A stretch of DNA of 64,000 nt, taken from positions 1,626,501-1,690,500 of the forward strand of contig NZ_OU745373.1 of the NCBI RefSeq assembly GCF_916618745.1, in the 5' to 3' direction. This DNA is from Cardiobacterium sp. Marseille-Q4385. GTDB lineage: Bacteria > Pseudomonadota > Gammaproteobacteria > Cardiobacteriales > Cardiobacteriaceae. Below are positions 26,653 to 34,661 of this stretch, piece after piece. Every line of letters starts with the position of its first letter. Positions within the stretch are counted from its first letter, which is position 1. Position numbers and translations under genes: made by a program. The notes beneath the pieces are model-generated. The model was not told the origin of the DNA, searched no databases, and was given only the letters and a program-made list of their open reading frames with translations.

Positions 26653-27252
26653 ATGACACCCACACCCCCCAAACATTTCCTCAGCGGCTGGGCGATGAAA
26701 CTCACCATCCTGCGCATGGTGCTCATCCCCCTCTTCATCTTCACCTACTACTGCCATCCGCACAGTTGGGGCCAGTGGCTCTCGCTCGGCGTCTATACCA
26801 TCGCCTGCCTCAGCGACTTCTTCGACGGCTGGCTGGCGCGCCACCTCAAAGAAGAAAGCGCCTTCGGCGCCTTCCTTGACCCCGTTGCCGACAAACTCAT
26901 GGTCGCCGCCGTTCTCATCGTCCTCATCAAAGAAAACCCCAGCATCTGGCTCATGCTCTGCGCCCTTATCATCATCGGCCGGGAAATCTGGATTTCCGCC
27001 CTGCGCGAATGGATGAGCGGCATCGGGCATCGCGGCGTCGTCGCCGTCGCCAAAATCGGCAAATGGAAAACCACCGTGCAAATGTTCTCGATGGGCTTCC
27101 TCATCTACCGCGAAGACTGGCTGGGTCTGCCCATCTGGCGTATCGGCCAGGTGCTCATCCTCATCGCCTCCGTCCTCACCATCCTCTCCATGTGGCAATA
27201 CACCGCTGCCGCCTACAACTACTTCCGCGCTGCCATGCAAGAAAAAACCTGA
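26653..27252 (+). CDS. pgsA: CDP-diacylglycerol--glycerol-3-phosphate phosphatidyltransferase
   Basis: PgsA makes phosphatidylglycerol phosphate, the committed step to phosphatidylglycerol and cardiolipin. The 199-residue membrane protein has the CDP-alcohol phosphotransferase signature spread over SDFFDGWLARHLKEESAFG and FLDPVADKL (DGxxAR-x8-G-x3-D-x3-D), with about five transmembrane helices. It begins 3 bp after uvrC and is followed 21 bp later by rnt. Confidence 0.95.
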   Translation: MTPTPPKHFLSGWAMKLTILRMVLIPLFIFTYYCHPHSWGQWLSLGVYTIACLSDFFDGWLARHLKEESAFGAFLDPVADKLMVAAVLIVLIKENPSIWLMLCALIIIGREIWISALREWMSGIGHRGVVAVAKIGKWKTTVQMFSMGFLIYREDWLGLPIWRIGQVLILIASVLTILSMWQYTAAAYNYFRAAMQEKT

Positions 27253-27273
27253 GCCGCGCCATTGGAACCACAC

Positions 27274-27912
27274 ATGCCCCAAACCCTCATCAGCCAGCGC
27301 TTTCGCGGCTTCCTGCCGGTCGTCATCGATGTTGAGACTGGCGGTTTTGACGCGAAAAAAGACGCGCTGCTCGAAGTGGCTGCCGTCCTCGTCAACTTCG
27401 ACAGCGACAACCACCTCACCCGCACCCACACCATCCACTACCACATCCACCCCTTCGCCGGCGCCAACATCGACCCGGAAGCCCTGAAAATCACCGGTAT
27501 CGACCCATTTCACCCGCTGCGTCCCGCCTATCACGAAGACAAAGCGGCCGAACGCTTCTTCGACGAAATCCGCGCCTACCAAAAACAACAAGAATGCAGC
27601 CGCAGCATCCTCGTCGGGCACAACGCCACCTTCGACCTCGGCTTTATCAATGCCTTCGCCGAACGCACCGGCTACAAGCGCAACCCCTTTCACCCCTTCA
27701 GCGTCCTTGACACCGTCACCCTCGGCGCACTCGCCTACGGACAAACCGTGCTGGCGCGCGTCGCCAAACAGGGCGGCTTCGAATACGACAGCCAAAAAGC
27801 CCACGGTGCCAAATACGACGCCGAACTCACTGCTGACATCTTCTGCCACATCATTAACGCCTGGGCAGACAAAATCGGCTACAACTGGCCGAATAACGAG
27901 GAAACCCCATGA
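27274..27912 (+). CDS. rnt: Ribonuclease T
   Basis: RNase T is a DEDD 3'-5' exonuclease that trims the CCA end of tRNA and matures stable RNA. The 212-residue product contains the DEDDh motifs: VIDVETGGFD, VGHNATFDLGFI and HGAKYDAELTADIF. ATG at 27274 gives the usual MPQ start; a TTG four codons earlier is in frame but not needed. The stop overlaps the next gene by 4 bp. Confidence 0.94.
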   Translation: MPQTLISQRFRGFLPVVIDVETGGFDAKKDALLEVAAVLVNFDSDNHLTRTHTIHYHIHPFAGANIDPEALKITGIDPFHPLRPAYHEDKAAERFFDEIRAYQKQQECSRSILVGHNATFDLGFINAFAERTGYKRNPFHPFSVLDTVTLGALAYGQTVLARVAKQGGFEYDSQKAHGAKYDAELTADIFCHIINAWADKIGYNWPNNEETP

Positions 27913-28484
27913 CCGACATTGCTACCCTGACCCCACCCAAAGGCTGGAAAATCCTGAGCCATGCCGAACAGCAAGCCTTCATCCGCGAACATCTCGGCGA
28001 CGCTAGCGACATCATTGCCATCGCCCTGCCGAGCGGCGGCGACGGCAGCGTCTTTGCGCAACTGAGCTACCGCCCCGTCGGCTATGTGGACGACAACACC
28101 CCGATTGACCCGACCCGCGTCCGTCAGGGCATCAGCGAAGACCTCGACATCCTCAACCAGGAAAGCGGCCTTACCGGCAAAGACGCCGTGCGCTGGAAAA
28201 CCTTCGCGCCTGCGCCGAAATATGACCCCGCGAGCCGCTGCGTCGAATACGGCGTCGAACTGAGCGTCAGCGGCGACCCGGCCCTGAACCTCTACAAAAT
28301 GTGCCTGGTACGCAACGGTGCCATCGTCCTGACCCTGGTCGGCACCCCGACGGATGGCCTCGACCTGAACAACTGGGTCATCACCCCGCAGAACAACCTG
28401 CGCTACGAACGCTTCGATCCGAAAAGCGACCGGCGCGCCGAGGGCAACCTCATCAACCTGCTGTTGATGAACCGCTTTATCTGA
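27909..28484 (+). CDS. Conserved protein resembling the DUF2167 family
   Basis: The 191-residue product has no signal peptide or membrane segment. Its pattern, GYVDDNTPIDPTRVRQGISED, a Trp-containing KTFAPAPKYDPASRCVEYGVEL, and NLYKMCLVRNGAIVLTLVG, resembles DUF2167 proteins (family match from memory, moderate). Those are usually larger and membrane-anchored, so this would be a trimmed form. Function is unknown. It overlaps rnt by 4 bp and is the last gene of the kdsB-uvrC-pgsA-rnt run. Confidence 0.65.
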   Translation: MTDIATLTPPKGWKILSHAEQQAFIREHLGDASDIIAIALPSGGDGSVFAQLSYRPVGYVDDNTPIDPTRVRQGISEDLDILNQESGLTGKDAVRWKTFAPAPKYDPASRCVEYGVELSVSGDPALNLYKMCLVRNGAIVLTLVGTPTDGLDLNNWVITPQNNLRYERFDPKSDRRAEGNLINLLLMNRFI

Positions 28485-28501
28485 ATACGCCAAGTGATAA
28501 G

Positions 28502-28531
28502 ACGGCGGGGTAACTCCCCGCCGTTTTTTTT
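28502..28531 (+). terminator. Rho-independent terminator
   Basis: ACGGCGGGG, a TAACT loop, CCCCGCCGT and a run of eight T form a strong terminator after the DUF2167-like gene. Confidence 0.95.
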
Positions 28532-28606
28532 GCCCGCGTATCGCACGGAATTTATCGTCAATCTTAATAAAACCTTTATTAAACATACGGAGGTGCATAT
28601 TGAGAT

Positions 28607-28654
28607 ACACAAGATGTTGAGGTGTTGGTTATAGATTACTACTATATATTGCGT
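28607..28654 (+). promoter_or_regulatory. Pair of probable NrdR boxes upstream of nrdGD
   Basis: The distal site ACACAAGATGTTGAGG (28607-28622) and the proximal site CTACTATATATTGCGT (28639-28654) match the NrdR box ACACWATATMTTGTGT at about 12 and 13 of 16 positions. They start exactly 32 bp apart, which is three helical turns, the spacing NrdR needs. NrdR represses ribonucleotide reductase genes when dATP is plentiful. Confidence 0.7.
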
Positions 28655-28657
28655 ATT

Positions 28658-28682
28658 ATGGCTGAAACGTAGTTTCAGCCAT
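28658..28682. promoter_or_regulatory. Perfect 11-bp inverted repeat in the nrdG leader
   Basis: ATGGCTGAAAC, a 3-bp spacer GTA, and GTTTCAGCCAT form a perfect palindrome between the NrdR boxes and the nrdG ribosome site. It could be an operator or a leader RNA hairpin. There is no T tract for a terminator. An AT-rich palindrome (TTAATAAA, ACC, TTTATTAA) also lies at 28564-28582. Confidence 0.6.
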
Positions 28683-28725
28683 GAGTTCACTTTATCCACC
28701 CGCAAAAAGCAGGAGAAGTTCAACC

Positions 28726-29178
28726 ATGCTGCGCTATGTGCACGAAGACATCGTATGGCAGGAAGTGCCGGGCGAGGTTTCACTCGCCTACACCATCGTC
28801 GGCTGTCCGTTGCGCTGCCCCGGCTGCCACAGCACCTATACCTGGAACCCCGACCAGGGCGACGAGCTCACCCCCGCTCGTCTGCAACGCCGCATTGAGG
28901 ATTACGCCGGAATGCTGTCCTGCGTCCTCTTCTTCGGCGGCGAATGGCAGGGCGAAGCGCTGCTGGCTTGCCTGCGCACGGCACGCGCCGCCGGGTTGAA
29001 AACCTGCCTTTACACCGGACTCGATGACGTTCCCCCCGCCATCCGGGCGGAACTCACTTTTTTGAAAACCGGCGCTTGGCGGCGTGAGCGGGGTGGTCTG
29101 GACGACCCCGCCACCAACCAGCGCTTTATCCGCACCGCCGATGGCGAAGTGCTGAATCAACTTTTTTGGAGGAACTGA
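28726..29178 (+). CDS. nrdG: Anaerobic ribonucleotide reductase activating protein
   Basis: This radical-SAM enzyme puts the glycyl radical on NrdD. The 150-residue product carries CPLRCPGC (Cys 27, 31 and 34), the CX3CX2C cluster motif of the NrdG class, and VLFFGGEWQGEALLAC after it. The ATG at 28726 follows an AGGAG site; a longer frame from 28681 starts inside the palindrome and is unlikely. It precedes nrdD with one base between, reversing the usual nrdD-nrdG order of enterobacteria. Confidence 0.92.
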   Translation: MLRYVHEDIVWQEVPGEVSLAYTIVGCPLRCPGCHSTYTWNPDQGDELTPARLQRRIEDYAGMLSCVLFFGGEWQGEALLACLRTARAAGLKTCLYTGLDDVPPAIRAELTFLKTGAWRRERGGLDDPATNQRFIRTADGEVLNQLFWRN

Positions 29179-29179
29179 C

Positions 29180-31000
29180 ATGCTGCGGCTGACCCCCGAA
29201 CAGATTCAACTGAAACTGGACTTTATGGATGACTACGTGCGTGCGCACAACGCCGCCGATGGCTCAAAACTCGACGCCAACGCCAACGTCACCCAGAAAA
29301 ATATCGCCACGCTGGAAAGCGAGCTGATGAAAGACCTGATGGTGCAGGTGAACCGCGCGCAAGTCAGCCGCAAAATCCGCGAAATTTTTGGCGACGCGGA
29401 TGCCGCCGAATATATCCGCCAGATTGAGGCGCACGAAATCTACATCCACGACGAAACCAGCCTCAAACCCTACTGCGTTTCCATTTCCATGTACCCCTTC
29501 CTGCGCGACGGCCTGACCAAACTTGGCGGCGAATCGAAAGCGCCGCAGCATCTCGCCTCCTTCTGCGGCTCGTTCATCAACCTCGTCTTTGCCATCAGCT
29601 CGCAGTTTGCCGGTGCGGTGGCGACCGTCGAATTCCTCACCTACTTTGACCACTTCGCGCGCAAAGACTTCGGCGACGACTACTTGACGACGCACGAGCG
29701 CGACATCGCCAACTGCCTGCAACAAGTGGTGTACAGCATCAACCAGCCCGCTGCCGCGCGCGGCTACCAGAGCGCCTTCTGGAACATCTCCATCTACGAC
29801 CAGTACTACTTTGATGCCATGTTCGGCGACTTCGTTTTCCCCGACTTCAGCAAACCCAACTGGGAAAGCGTCGCCAAACTGCAAAACTACTTCCTGCGAT
29901 GGTTCAACGCCGAGCGCAAGCGCGCCATCCTCACCTTCCCGGTCGTCACCGTCGCCATGCTCACCGAAAACCGCCGCTGCAAAGACCAGGCGTTTGCCGA
30001 CCACATGGCTGCCGAACTTGCCGCTGGCAACTCTTTCTTCGTGTACCAGTCCGACAACCCCGACTCGCTGGCCTCCTGCTGCCGCCTGCGCAACGCCATC
30101 GAAGACCGCACTTTCAGCTACACCCTCGGCGCGGGCGGCGTGGCAACCGGCTCCATCAACGTCATCACCATCAACATGAACCGCCTCGTGCAGGATGGGC
30201 GCGACCTCCTGAGCGAAGTCGAAAAAATCCACCGCTACCAGTACGCCTATCGCAAGCTGATGGAAGAATATCTTGAAGCCGGCATGCTCACCGTCTATGA
30301 CGCGGGCTTCATCACCCTCGACAAACAATATCTCACCATCGGCATCAACGGCATGGCGGAAGCAGCCGAATCCCAGGGCATCACCGTCGGCAACAACCCC
30401 GCCTACATCGCCTTCGTGCAAGAAAAACTGAAAACCATCTACCACGCCAACCAGCGCGCGAATAAAGCCTACGGCGTCCGCTACAACACCGAATTTGTGC
30501 CGGCGGAAAACCTCGGTGTGAAAAACGCCGCCTGGGACAAACGCGACGGCTACCAAGTGGCGCGCGACTGCTACAACTCCTACTTCTACCTCGTCGAAGA
30601 CGACCACAAAACAAACGCGCTGGACAAATTCATCCTGCACGGCCGCGAACTGATCGACTGGCTGGACGGCGGTTCGGCGCTGCACCTCAACCTTGATGAA
30701 GCCCTCACGCAAGCAGGCTACCGCAAACTGCTCGACATCGCTGCGCACACCGGCTGCAACTACTTCTGCGTTAACGTGCGCATCACCATCTGCAACGACT
30801 GCAACCACATCGACAAACGCACCCTGACCGCGTGCAGCGCCTGCGGCTCAACCGATATCGACTACGGCACCCGCGTCATCGGTTACCTGAAACGCGTCTC
30901 CGCTTTCAGCGCGGGACGCCGCGCCGAACACGCCCTGCGCCACTACCACCGTGAGCATCAGGAACAGGGACAACGGGAAGTGGCAGAGAACGCCGCCTGA
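29180..31000 (+). CDS. nrdD: Class III (anaerobic) ribonucleoside-triphosphate reductase lacking an ATP cone
   Basis: NrdD reduces ribonucleotides in the absence of oxygen using a glycyl radical. The 606-residue protein has the radical loop RVIGYLKRVSAFS with Gly 568, and a zinc site of four Cys (CNDC and CSAC) before it. It starts directly with the catalytic barrel (KLDANANVTQKNIATLESEL), so the N-terminal ATP-cone found in the 712-residue E. coli enzyme is absent. Allosteric on/off control by dATP is then probably left to NrdR-level repression. Terminator-like stem follows at 31020. Confidence 0.95.
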   Translation: MLRLTPEQIQLKLDFMDDYVRAHNAADGSKLDANANVTQKNIATLESELMKDLMVQVNRAQVSRKIREIFGDADAAEYIRQIEAHEIYIHDETSLKPYCVSISMYPFLRDGLTKLGGESKAPQHLASFCGSFINLVFAISSQFAGAVATVEFLTYFDHFARKDFGDDYLTTHERDIANCLQQVVYSINQPAAARGYQSAFWNISIYDQYYFDAMFGDFVFPDFSKPNWESVAKLQNYFLRWFNAERKRAILTFPVVTVAMLTENRRCKDQAFADHMAAELAAGNSFFVYQSDNPDSLASCCRLRNAIEDRTFSYTLGAGGVATGSINVITINMNRLVQDGRDLLSEVEKIHRYQYAYRKLMEEYLEAGMLTVYDAGFITLDKQYLTIGINGMAEAAESQGITVGNNPAYIAFVQEKLKTIYHANQRANKAYGVRYNTEFVPAENLGVKNAAWDKRDGYQVARDCYNSYFYLVEDDHKTNALDKFILHGRELIDWLDGGSALHLNLDEALTQAGYRKLLDIAAHTGCNYFCVNVRITICNDCNHIDKRTLTACSACGSTDIDYGTRVIGYLKRVSAFSAGRRAEHALRHYHREHQEQGQREVAENAA

Positions 31001-31019
31001 CGGATCTTCATATATAAGG

Positions 31020-31047
31020 AAAAAAGTGGGGCCATGCCCCGCTTTTT
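31020..31047 (+). terminator. Rho-independent terminator after nrdD
   Basis: AAAAAGTGGGG, CCAT loop, CCCCGCTTTTT: a stem with one mismatch and a T tract 20 bp after the nrdD stop. Confidence 0.85.
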
Positions 31048-31142
31048 GCTGGGAAGCCCCGTGTTTATCCCGCTGGACTGCAACCCCAGGTTTTATCCCG
31101 CTTGACGCGCTACCCAATCCCAGATTTTGCACGGAAAAAATC

Positions 31143-31190
31143 CCTTCCCCCGCTTGCGGGGGAAGGTGGTTGAAGGCCGGAAGGGGGGAA
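31143..31190. repeat. GC-rich palindromic (REP-like) element
   Basis: CCTTCCCCCGC, TT, GCGGGGGAAGG is a perfect 11-bp inverted repeat, followed by GGTTGAAGGCCGGAAGGGGG. A sister copy lies at 31404-31450 on the other side of the 25-bp tandem array. Confidence 0.75.
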
Positions 31191-31211
31191 TAAAAAAACC
31201 AAGATTTATCT

Positions 31212-31371
31212 CGCTTGGCGAGCCCAGTAATTACGCCGCTTGACGAGCCCAGTGTTTACGTCGCTTGGCGAGCCCAGTAATTACGCCGCTTGGCGAGCCC
31301 AGTAATTACGCCGCTTGGCAGGCCTAGTGTTTACGCTGCTTGGCGGATCCAGTAATTACGCCGCTTGACGT
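31212..31371 (+). repeat. Tandem 25-bp repeat, six units plus a partial
   Basis: Six contiguous units of exactly 25 bp run from 31212 to 31361, consensus CGCTTGGCGAGCCCAG then TAATTACGC; two carry TGTTTACG instead of TAATTACG. A partial seventh unit follows. This is a shortened version of the 34-bp unit at 11484, lacking its variable 7-9 bp centre. No spacers, so not CRISPR. Confidence 0.92.
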
Positions 31372-31403
31372 GTACCCGAACTTGAATCTTGTGCAAAAAG
31401 AAT

Positions 31404-31450
31404 CTTCCCCCGCTTGCGGGGCAAAGTGTCGCGTAGCGACGGAAGGGGGA
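31404..31450. repeat. Second GC-rich palindromic (REP-like) element
   Basis: Two small hairpins (CCCCGCTTGCGGGG and GTCGCGTAGCGAC) lie between an outer CTTCCCCC and GGAAGGGGG pair. The start is nearly identical to the element at 31143. Confidence 0.72.
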
Positions 31451-31506
31451 ATTATGGCAAACACCCATGAAAAATCATTTTGTCGAGTACGCAAGGCAGG
31501 GCTATA

Positions 31507-31535
31507 AAAAGAGCGGGGCAATATCCCGCTCTTTT
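31507..31535 (+). terminator. Terminator-like stem upstream of mvaD
   Basis: AAAAGAGCGGG, a 7-base loop and CCCGCTCTTTT form a near-symmetric stem 45 bp before mvaD. No gene ends just upstream, so it could be a relic or an attenuator in the mvaD leader. Confidence 0.6.
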
Positions 31536-31579
31536 ATGATAAAAACCGTGTCTTGCCACAACCCCTTCCGGAATCTCTC

Positions 31580-32572
31580 ATGACCCCTGCCGACTACCTT
31601 GCTCCCTACCTGCCTTCCCGTCTTGAACCCCTCGAAGCCGCCACCGCCTATGCGCCCGCCAATATCGCGCTCGCCAAATACTGGGGCAAGCGCGACCGTG
31701 TGCTGAATTTGCCGGTGAATGGCAGTCTTTCCATCTCGCTTGGCAGCCATGGCAGCCGTACCACCATTCGCGCGGCAGATGCCGACAGTATCACCCTGAA
31801 CGGCGAACGCGCAGCTGGAGACAGTCCCCTGCACCGCCGCACCTTCGCCTTCATCGAACACATCCGCCGGGGCGCACCGCAGCCGCTGGCTATCAGCAGC
31901 GAAAACACCATTCCCACCGCCGCCGGTCTTGCTTCCAGCGCCTCCGGTTTTGCCGCCCTCACCCGTGCGCTCAATGCGTACTGGCAGCTCGGCCTGCCCG
32001 ACGCCGTCCTTTCTGCACTCGCCCGCATCGGCAGCGGTAGTGCGGCGCGTTCGCTTTGGCACGGTTTCGTTAAATGGGACAAAGGTGAACAGGCGGACGG
32101 CAGCGACAGCATCGCTGCGCCCATCGTTAGTGACTGGCAGGATTTGCGTATCGCTCTCCTACCCATCGACAGCGGTGCAAAGAAAACCACGAGCGGCGAT
32201 GGCATGAACCACACCACCGCCACCAGTCCGCTCTATGCCGCTTGGCCGACGACTGCCGCCCGCGATCTCGCCACCATTGAAGCGGCTATTCATGCCAACG
32301 ACTTCACCACCCTCGCTGCGACCGCCGAAGCGAATGCTCTCGCTATGCACGCCACCATGCTCGCCGCTCGTCCCGCCTTGTGTTATTTGCACGGCGCGAG
32401 CCTTGATGCCCTGCACCGCCTCTGGCAGCAGCGTGCCGACGGCCTTGAAATTTACGCCACCATCGATGCCGGGCCAAACATCAAAATCCTCTATCAGCAG
32501 CGCGATGAAGCGGCGGTGCGCGCCGCTTACCCGCAGGCGGTGTGTATCAATCCCTTTGTTGTTGCCGGTTAG
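31580..32572 (+). CDS. mvaD: Diphosphomevalonate decarboxylase
   Basis: MvaD makes isopentenyl diphosphate, the last step of the mevalonate pathway. The 330-residue GHMP-fold enzyme has ANIALAKYWGKRD, NLPVNGSLSISL, the ATP loop PTAAGLASSASGFAAL, and SGSAARSLWHGFVKW, all diagnostic. Most gammaproteobacteria use the MEP pathway instead, so the gene implies an acquired mevalonate route. The other pathway genes are not in the window. ATG at 31580 is preferred to a TTG at 31553. The last 4 bp overlap the convergent sdhE. Confidence 0.94.
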   Translation: MTPADYLAPYLPSRLEPLEAATAYAPANIALAKYWGKRDRVLNLPVNGSLSISLGSHGSRTTIRAADADSITLNGERAAGDSPLHRRTFAFIEHIRRGAPQPLAISSENTIPTAAGLASSASGFAALTRALNAYWQLGLPDAVLSALARIGSGSAARSLWHGFVKWDKGEQADGSDSIAAPIVSDWQDLRIALLPIDSGAKKTTSGDGMNHTTATSPLYAAWPTTAARDLATIEAAIHANDFTTLAATAEANALAMHATMLAARPALCYLHGASLDALHRLWQQRADGLEIYATIDAGPNIKILYQQRDEAAVRAAYPQAVCINPFVVAG

Positions 32573-32796
32573 CGCCCCCGCAGTCGCCGCACCAGTGCCG
32601 CGATCTGCGCATCGTCGTCTTCCACGCCATGAAAGAGGCGGTCAAGGATATCGGGGTCCTGATATTCCAGCAGGGCGGCAAAAGCCTGCTGTTCGGCAGG
32701 CGGCGCATCTGCGTAGTCATCCTGCAAATAACCTTGCAGCACAATATCCAGTTCCTTGATACCGCGACGCGACAGCCAGACCAGTCTTGGGTTCAT
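32569..32796 (-). CDS. sdhE: SdhE, FAD assembly factor for succinate dehydrogenase
   Basis: The 75-residue protein has the family motif SRRGIKELDIVL (RRG at residues 10-12, the residues that help attach FAD to SdhA), followed by a small helical bundle with LLEYQDPDILDRLF. It sits back-to-back with ygfZ, a pairing also seen in enterobacteria (ygfY-ygfZ), which supports both calls. Confidence 0.9.
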   Translation of the reverse strand: MNPRLVWLSRRGIKELDIVLQGYLQDDYADAPPAEQQAFAALLEYQDPDILDRLFHGVEDDDAQIAALVRRLRGR

Positions 32797-32823
32797 AATG
32801 TTTCCTCATCGACATAAAGAGAG

Positions 32824-32852
32824 TTTTTAAGTATATCGCCCGGGGCTATAAT
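32824..32852 (+). promoter_or_regulatory. Probable promoter of ygfZ
   Basis: A perfect -10 box TATAAT lies at 32847-32852, 41 bp before the ygfZ start. The matching -35 position (32824-32829) is a poor TTTTTA. Confidence 0.5.
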
Positions 32853-32893
32853 ACGGCTACATAAAATCCACAAAAAACCACAGGAAAAACACC

Positions 32894-33673
32894 ATGATTG
32901 ACGATTCCCTCATTTTGAAAGTGCATGGCATCTCGGCGGGCAGCTTCCTGCAAGAACAACTTGATGGCGATCTGAATGCCTTGGCGCAAGGGCACTGGAC
33001 ATATGCCACCTACTGCAATGAAGAAGGAAAAGTACTGGCCTTTCTTTGGGTTTTCCCGTGGGCGGACGGCATCCTGCTGCGCCTGCCGCGTTCAACCGCC
33101 CCCACCTTTCTCGCCCATATCGAGCCGCATATCGATAACCGCGACGTCCACTTCACCGCCACTGCCCTGCATTTTGGCGCCTTGGTCAACGACAGCTCCG
33201 GTGCCGATCCCGTTCTCTACACCACCGAGGCCAATATCACCCTGGTCAGCGGCGTTCCCGGCGTCATCCCCTGCATCAGTGAACATCCCGTCGCAGAAGC
33301 GCTGGCCACAGAAGCGTGGTATGCCGCGCGCATCCGGGCAGGGATTCCCGAAATCTACGCCGATACCGCCAACCGCTTCTTGCCGCAAATGCTTAACCCC
33401 GGCCTCATGCGCCGGCACGATAACCATGACGATCACCACCTCAGTAAATGCGCACAGCATCGTCATCTCGCTTACGCCATCGTTTCTACCTACAAGACCG
33501 GGTGCCGCGCCCTTTATCACAAAAACTCACCGGCAGGCACCATTCTCGATTATGGCCACGACGACCATACCAGCATCGTCCAGGCCGTCGTGGAAGACCG
33601 CTTCATCGGCAAAAAACTCACCACACGCGACGGCGAGCAAACCCTGATCTTTCAGCGGGTCGCCGCCAATTAA
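32894..33673 (+). CDS. ygfZ: YgfZ/GcvT-type folate-binding protein, divergent
   Basis: YgfZ uses tetrahydrofolate to help repair or assemble iron-sulfur proteins. The 259-residue product shows the N-terminal pattern LKVHGISAGSFLQEQLDGDLN, a CNEEGKVLAFLWVF strand region and RAGIPEIYADTANRFLPQMLN, which fits the family well. But the hallmark KGCYxGQE that normally follows is replaced by a His-rich segment with SKCAQHRHL; the Cys may be kept while the GQE is lost. Function may be altered. It is divergent from sdhE. Confidence 0.8.
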   Translation: MIDDSLILKVHGISAGSFLQEQLDGDLNALAQGHWTYATYCNEEGKVLAFLWVFPWADGILLRLPRSTAPTFLAHIEPHIDNRDVHFTATALHFGALVNDSSGADPVLYTTEANITLVSGVPGVIPCISEHPVAEALATEAWYAARIRAGIPEIYADTANRFLPQMLNPGLMRRHDNHDDHHLSKCAQHRHLAYAIVSTYKTGCRALYHKNSPAGTILDYGHDDHTSIVQAVVEDRFIGKKLTTRDGEQTLIFQRVAAN

Positions 33674-33697
33674 CCTTTTTTATTCATAGGAGCACAC

Positions 33698-34213
33698 ATG
33701 ACCCCATCCGTCCTCGTTGCCGCCGCGCTCGGCTTTTTCATCGGCGCCGTTCTTGTCTGGATCATCAAAGGCACCAACCAGAGCAACGAACAGCACGCGG
33801 CAGAAGAAACCGAAACCCTGCGTAAAGAACGCGATGCCCTGAAACAATCCTATGCCCGCTTCCGCAGCAGCGTGAACGAGCACTTTGCGCGCACCGCTGA
33901 CGCCGTGGATCAGCTGACCGACAGCTACAAAAATGTCTTCAACCAACTGAGCAGCGGCGCGCAAGACCTGATGGATAAAGACGCGCTGAAACAGCAACTG
34001 GAAAAACGGCGCGGCAAGACCGTTACCCTATCGTATCTCGCACAAGAACACGAAGCGGCCGAATCCGCCGCCAACAAGCCTGCCCCTGCGCCTGCGGCTA
34101 AACCAGCTATGGCAGCACCGATGCCGACAGAGGCCGCTACGGGCGACAAAAACGAAACCCCGCAGGAAGCCGTCAAACGTCACATTCACAACAACCGGGA
34201 GCAAACCCTATGA
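33698..34213 (+). CDS. zapG: ZapG/YhcB-type inner-membrane protein (DUF1043)
   Basis: The 171-residue protein has one N-terminal membrane helix (LVAAALGFFIGAVLVWII), then a coiled coil (residues about 35-110) with YARFRSSVNEHFARTADAVDQLT and YKNVFNQLSSGAQDL, and a Pro/Ala-rich tail. This is the YhcB/ZapG plan; those proteins link cell division and envelope growth. It begins 24 bp after ygfZ and its stop overlaps the next lipoprotein gene by 4 bp. Confidence 0.87.
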   Translation: MTPSVLVAAALGFFIGAVLVWIIKGTNQSNEQHAAEETETLRKERDALKQSYARFRSSVNEHFARTADAVDQLTDSYKNVFNQLSSGAQDLMDKDALKQQLEKRRGKTVTLSYLAQEHEAAESAANKPAPAPAAKPAMAAPMPTEAATGDKNETPQEAVKRHIHNNREQTL

Positions 34214-34647
34214 AAAGCAAAAAAATCCTCCTCGCCAGTGTCGCCCTCTTGCTCGGCGCTTGCCAGAGCGGAGGCATGAACAGCCATGACCCGACCACCG
34301 ATACCGGTGGCAATACGCAAGGGCAGTGGGTGCTCGAATCAGGACAAGCCGATGGCAAAGCCCTCAACACTGCCGCCGGCAAAATCACCCTGAATACGGC
34401 AAATAAAGATGCCTTTACCGGCACCTCGGTCATCAACCAATACAACGCCCCCGTGAAAATACGCGGTAACACCATTGAACACACCGGCGAAACCACCATC
34501 ACCCTGATGGCGGGCAACATGGAGGCGATGCGCCTTGAAAGCGACTACATCAAAGCGCTGAATGCGACCAAGAGCATTCGTCGCGACGGCAATACCCTCA
34601 CCCTCAGCGGCGATGGGATAGAGTTGCGCTACCGCCCCGGTCCCTAA
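34210..34647 (+). CDS. Small lipoprotein with META/HslJ-like domain
   Basis: The 145-residue product has a lipoprotein signal (KKILLASVALLLGAC) with the acylated Cys after LGA. The rest, QWVLESGQADGKALNTAAGKITL followed by beta-rich repeats and GNTLTLSGDGIELRYR, resembles the META domain of HslJ-like heat-shock lipoproteins (pattern match from memory, moderate). Function is unknown. It overlaps zapG by 4 bp and is closed by a terminator. Confidence 0.72.
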   Translation: MKSKKILLASVALLLGACQSGGMNSHDPTTDTGGNTQGQWVLESGQADGKALNTAAGKITLNTANKDAFTGTSVINQYNAPVKIRGNTIEHTGETTITLMAGNMEAMRLESDYIKALNATKSIRRDGNTLTLSGDGIELRYRPGP

Positions 34648-34661
34648 ACCTACTGACAACA

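Larger units (their letters stand above)
31001..31579. other. Repeat-rich intergenic stretch without genes
   Basis: No coding sequence is evident. In order it holds a terminator (31020-31047), degenerate CGCTTG-type units (31065-31110), a GC-rich palindromic element (31143-31190), the 25-bp tandem array (31212-31371), a second GC-rich palindromic element (31404-31450) and a terminator-like stem (31507-31535). It looks like a landing zone for small repeats. Confidence 0.8.

Noticed and set aside
26527..27849. Long open frame (440 codons) on the minus strand
   Set aside because: It is antisense to uvrC, pgsA and rnt, all clearly real.
29264..30808. Long open frame (514 codons) on the minus strand
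   Set aside because: It mirrors nrdD, which is unmistakable on the plus strand.
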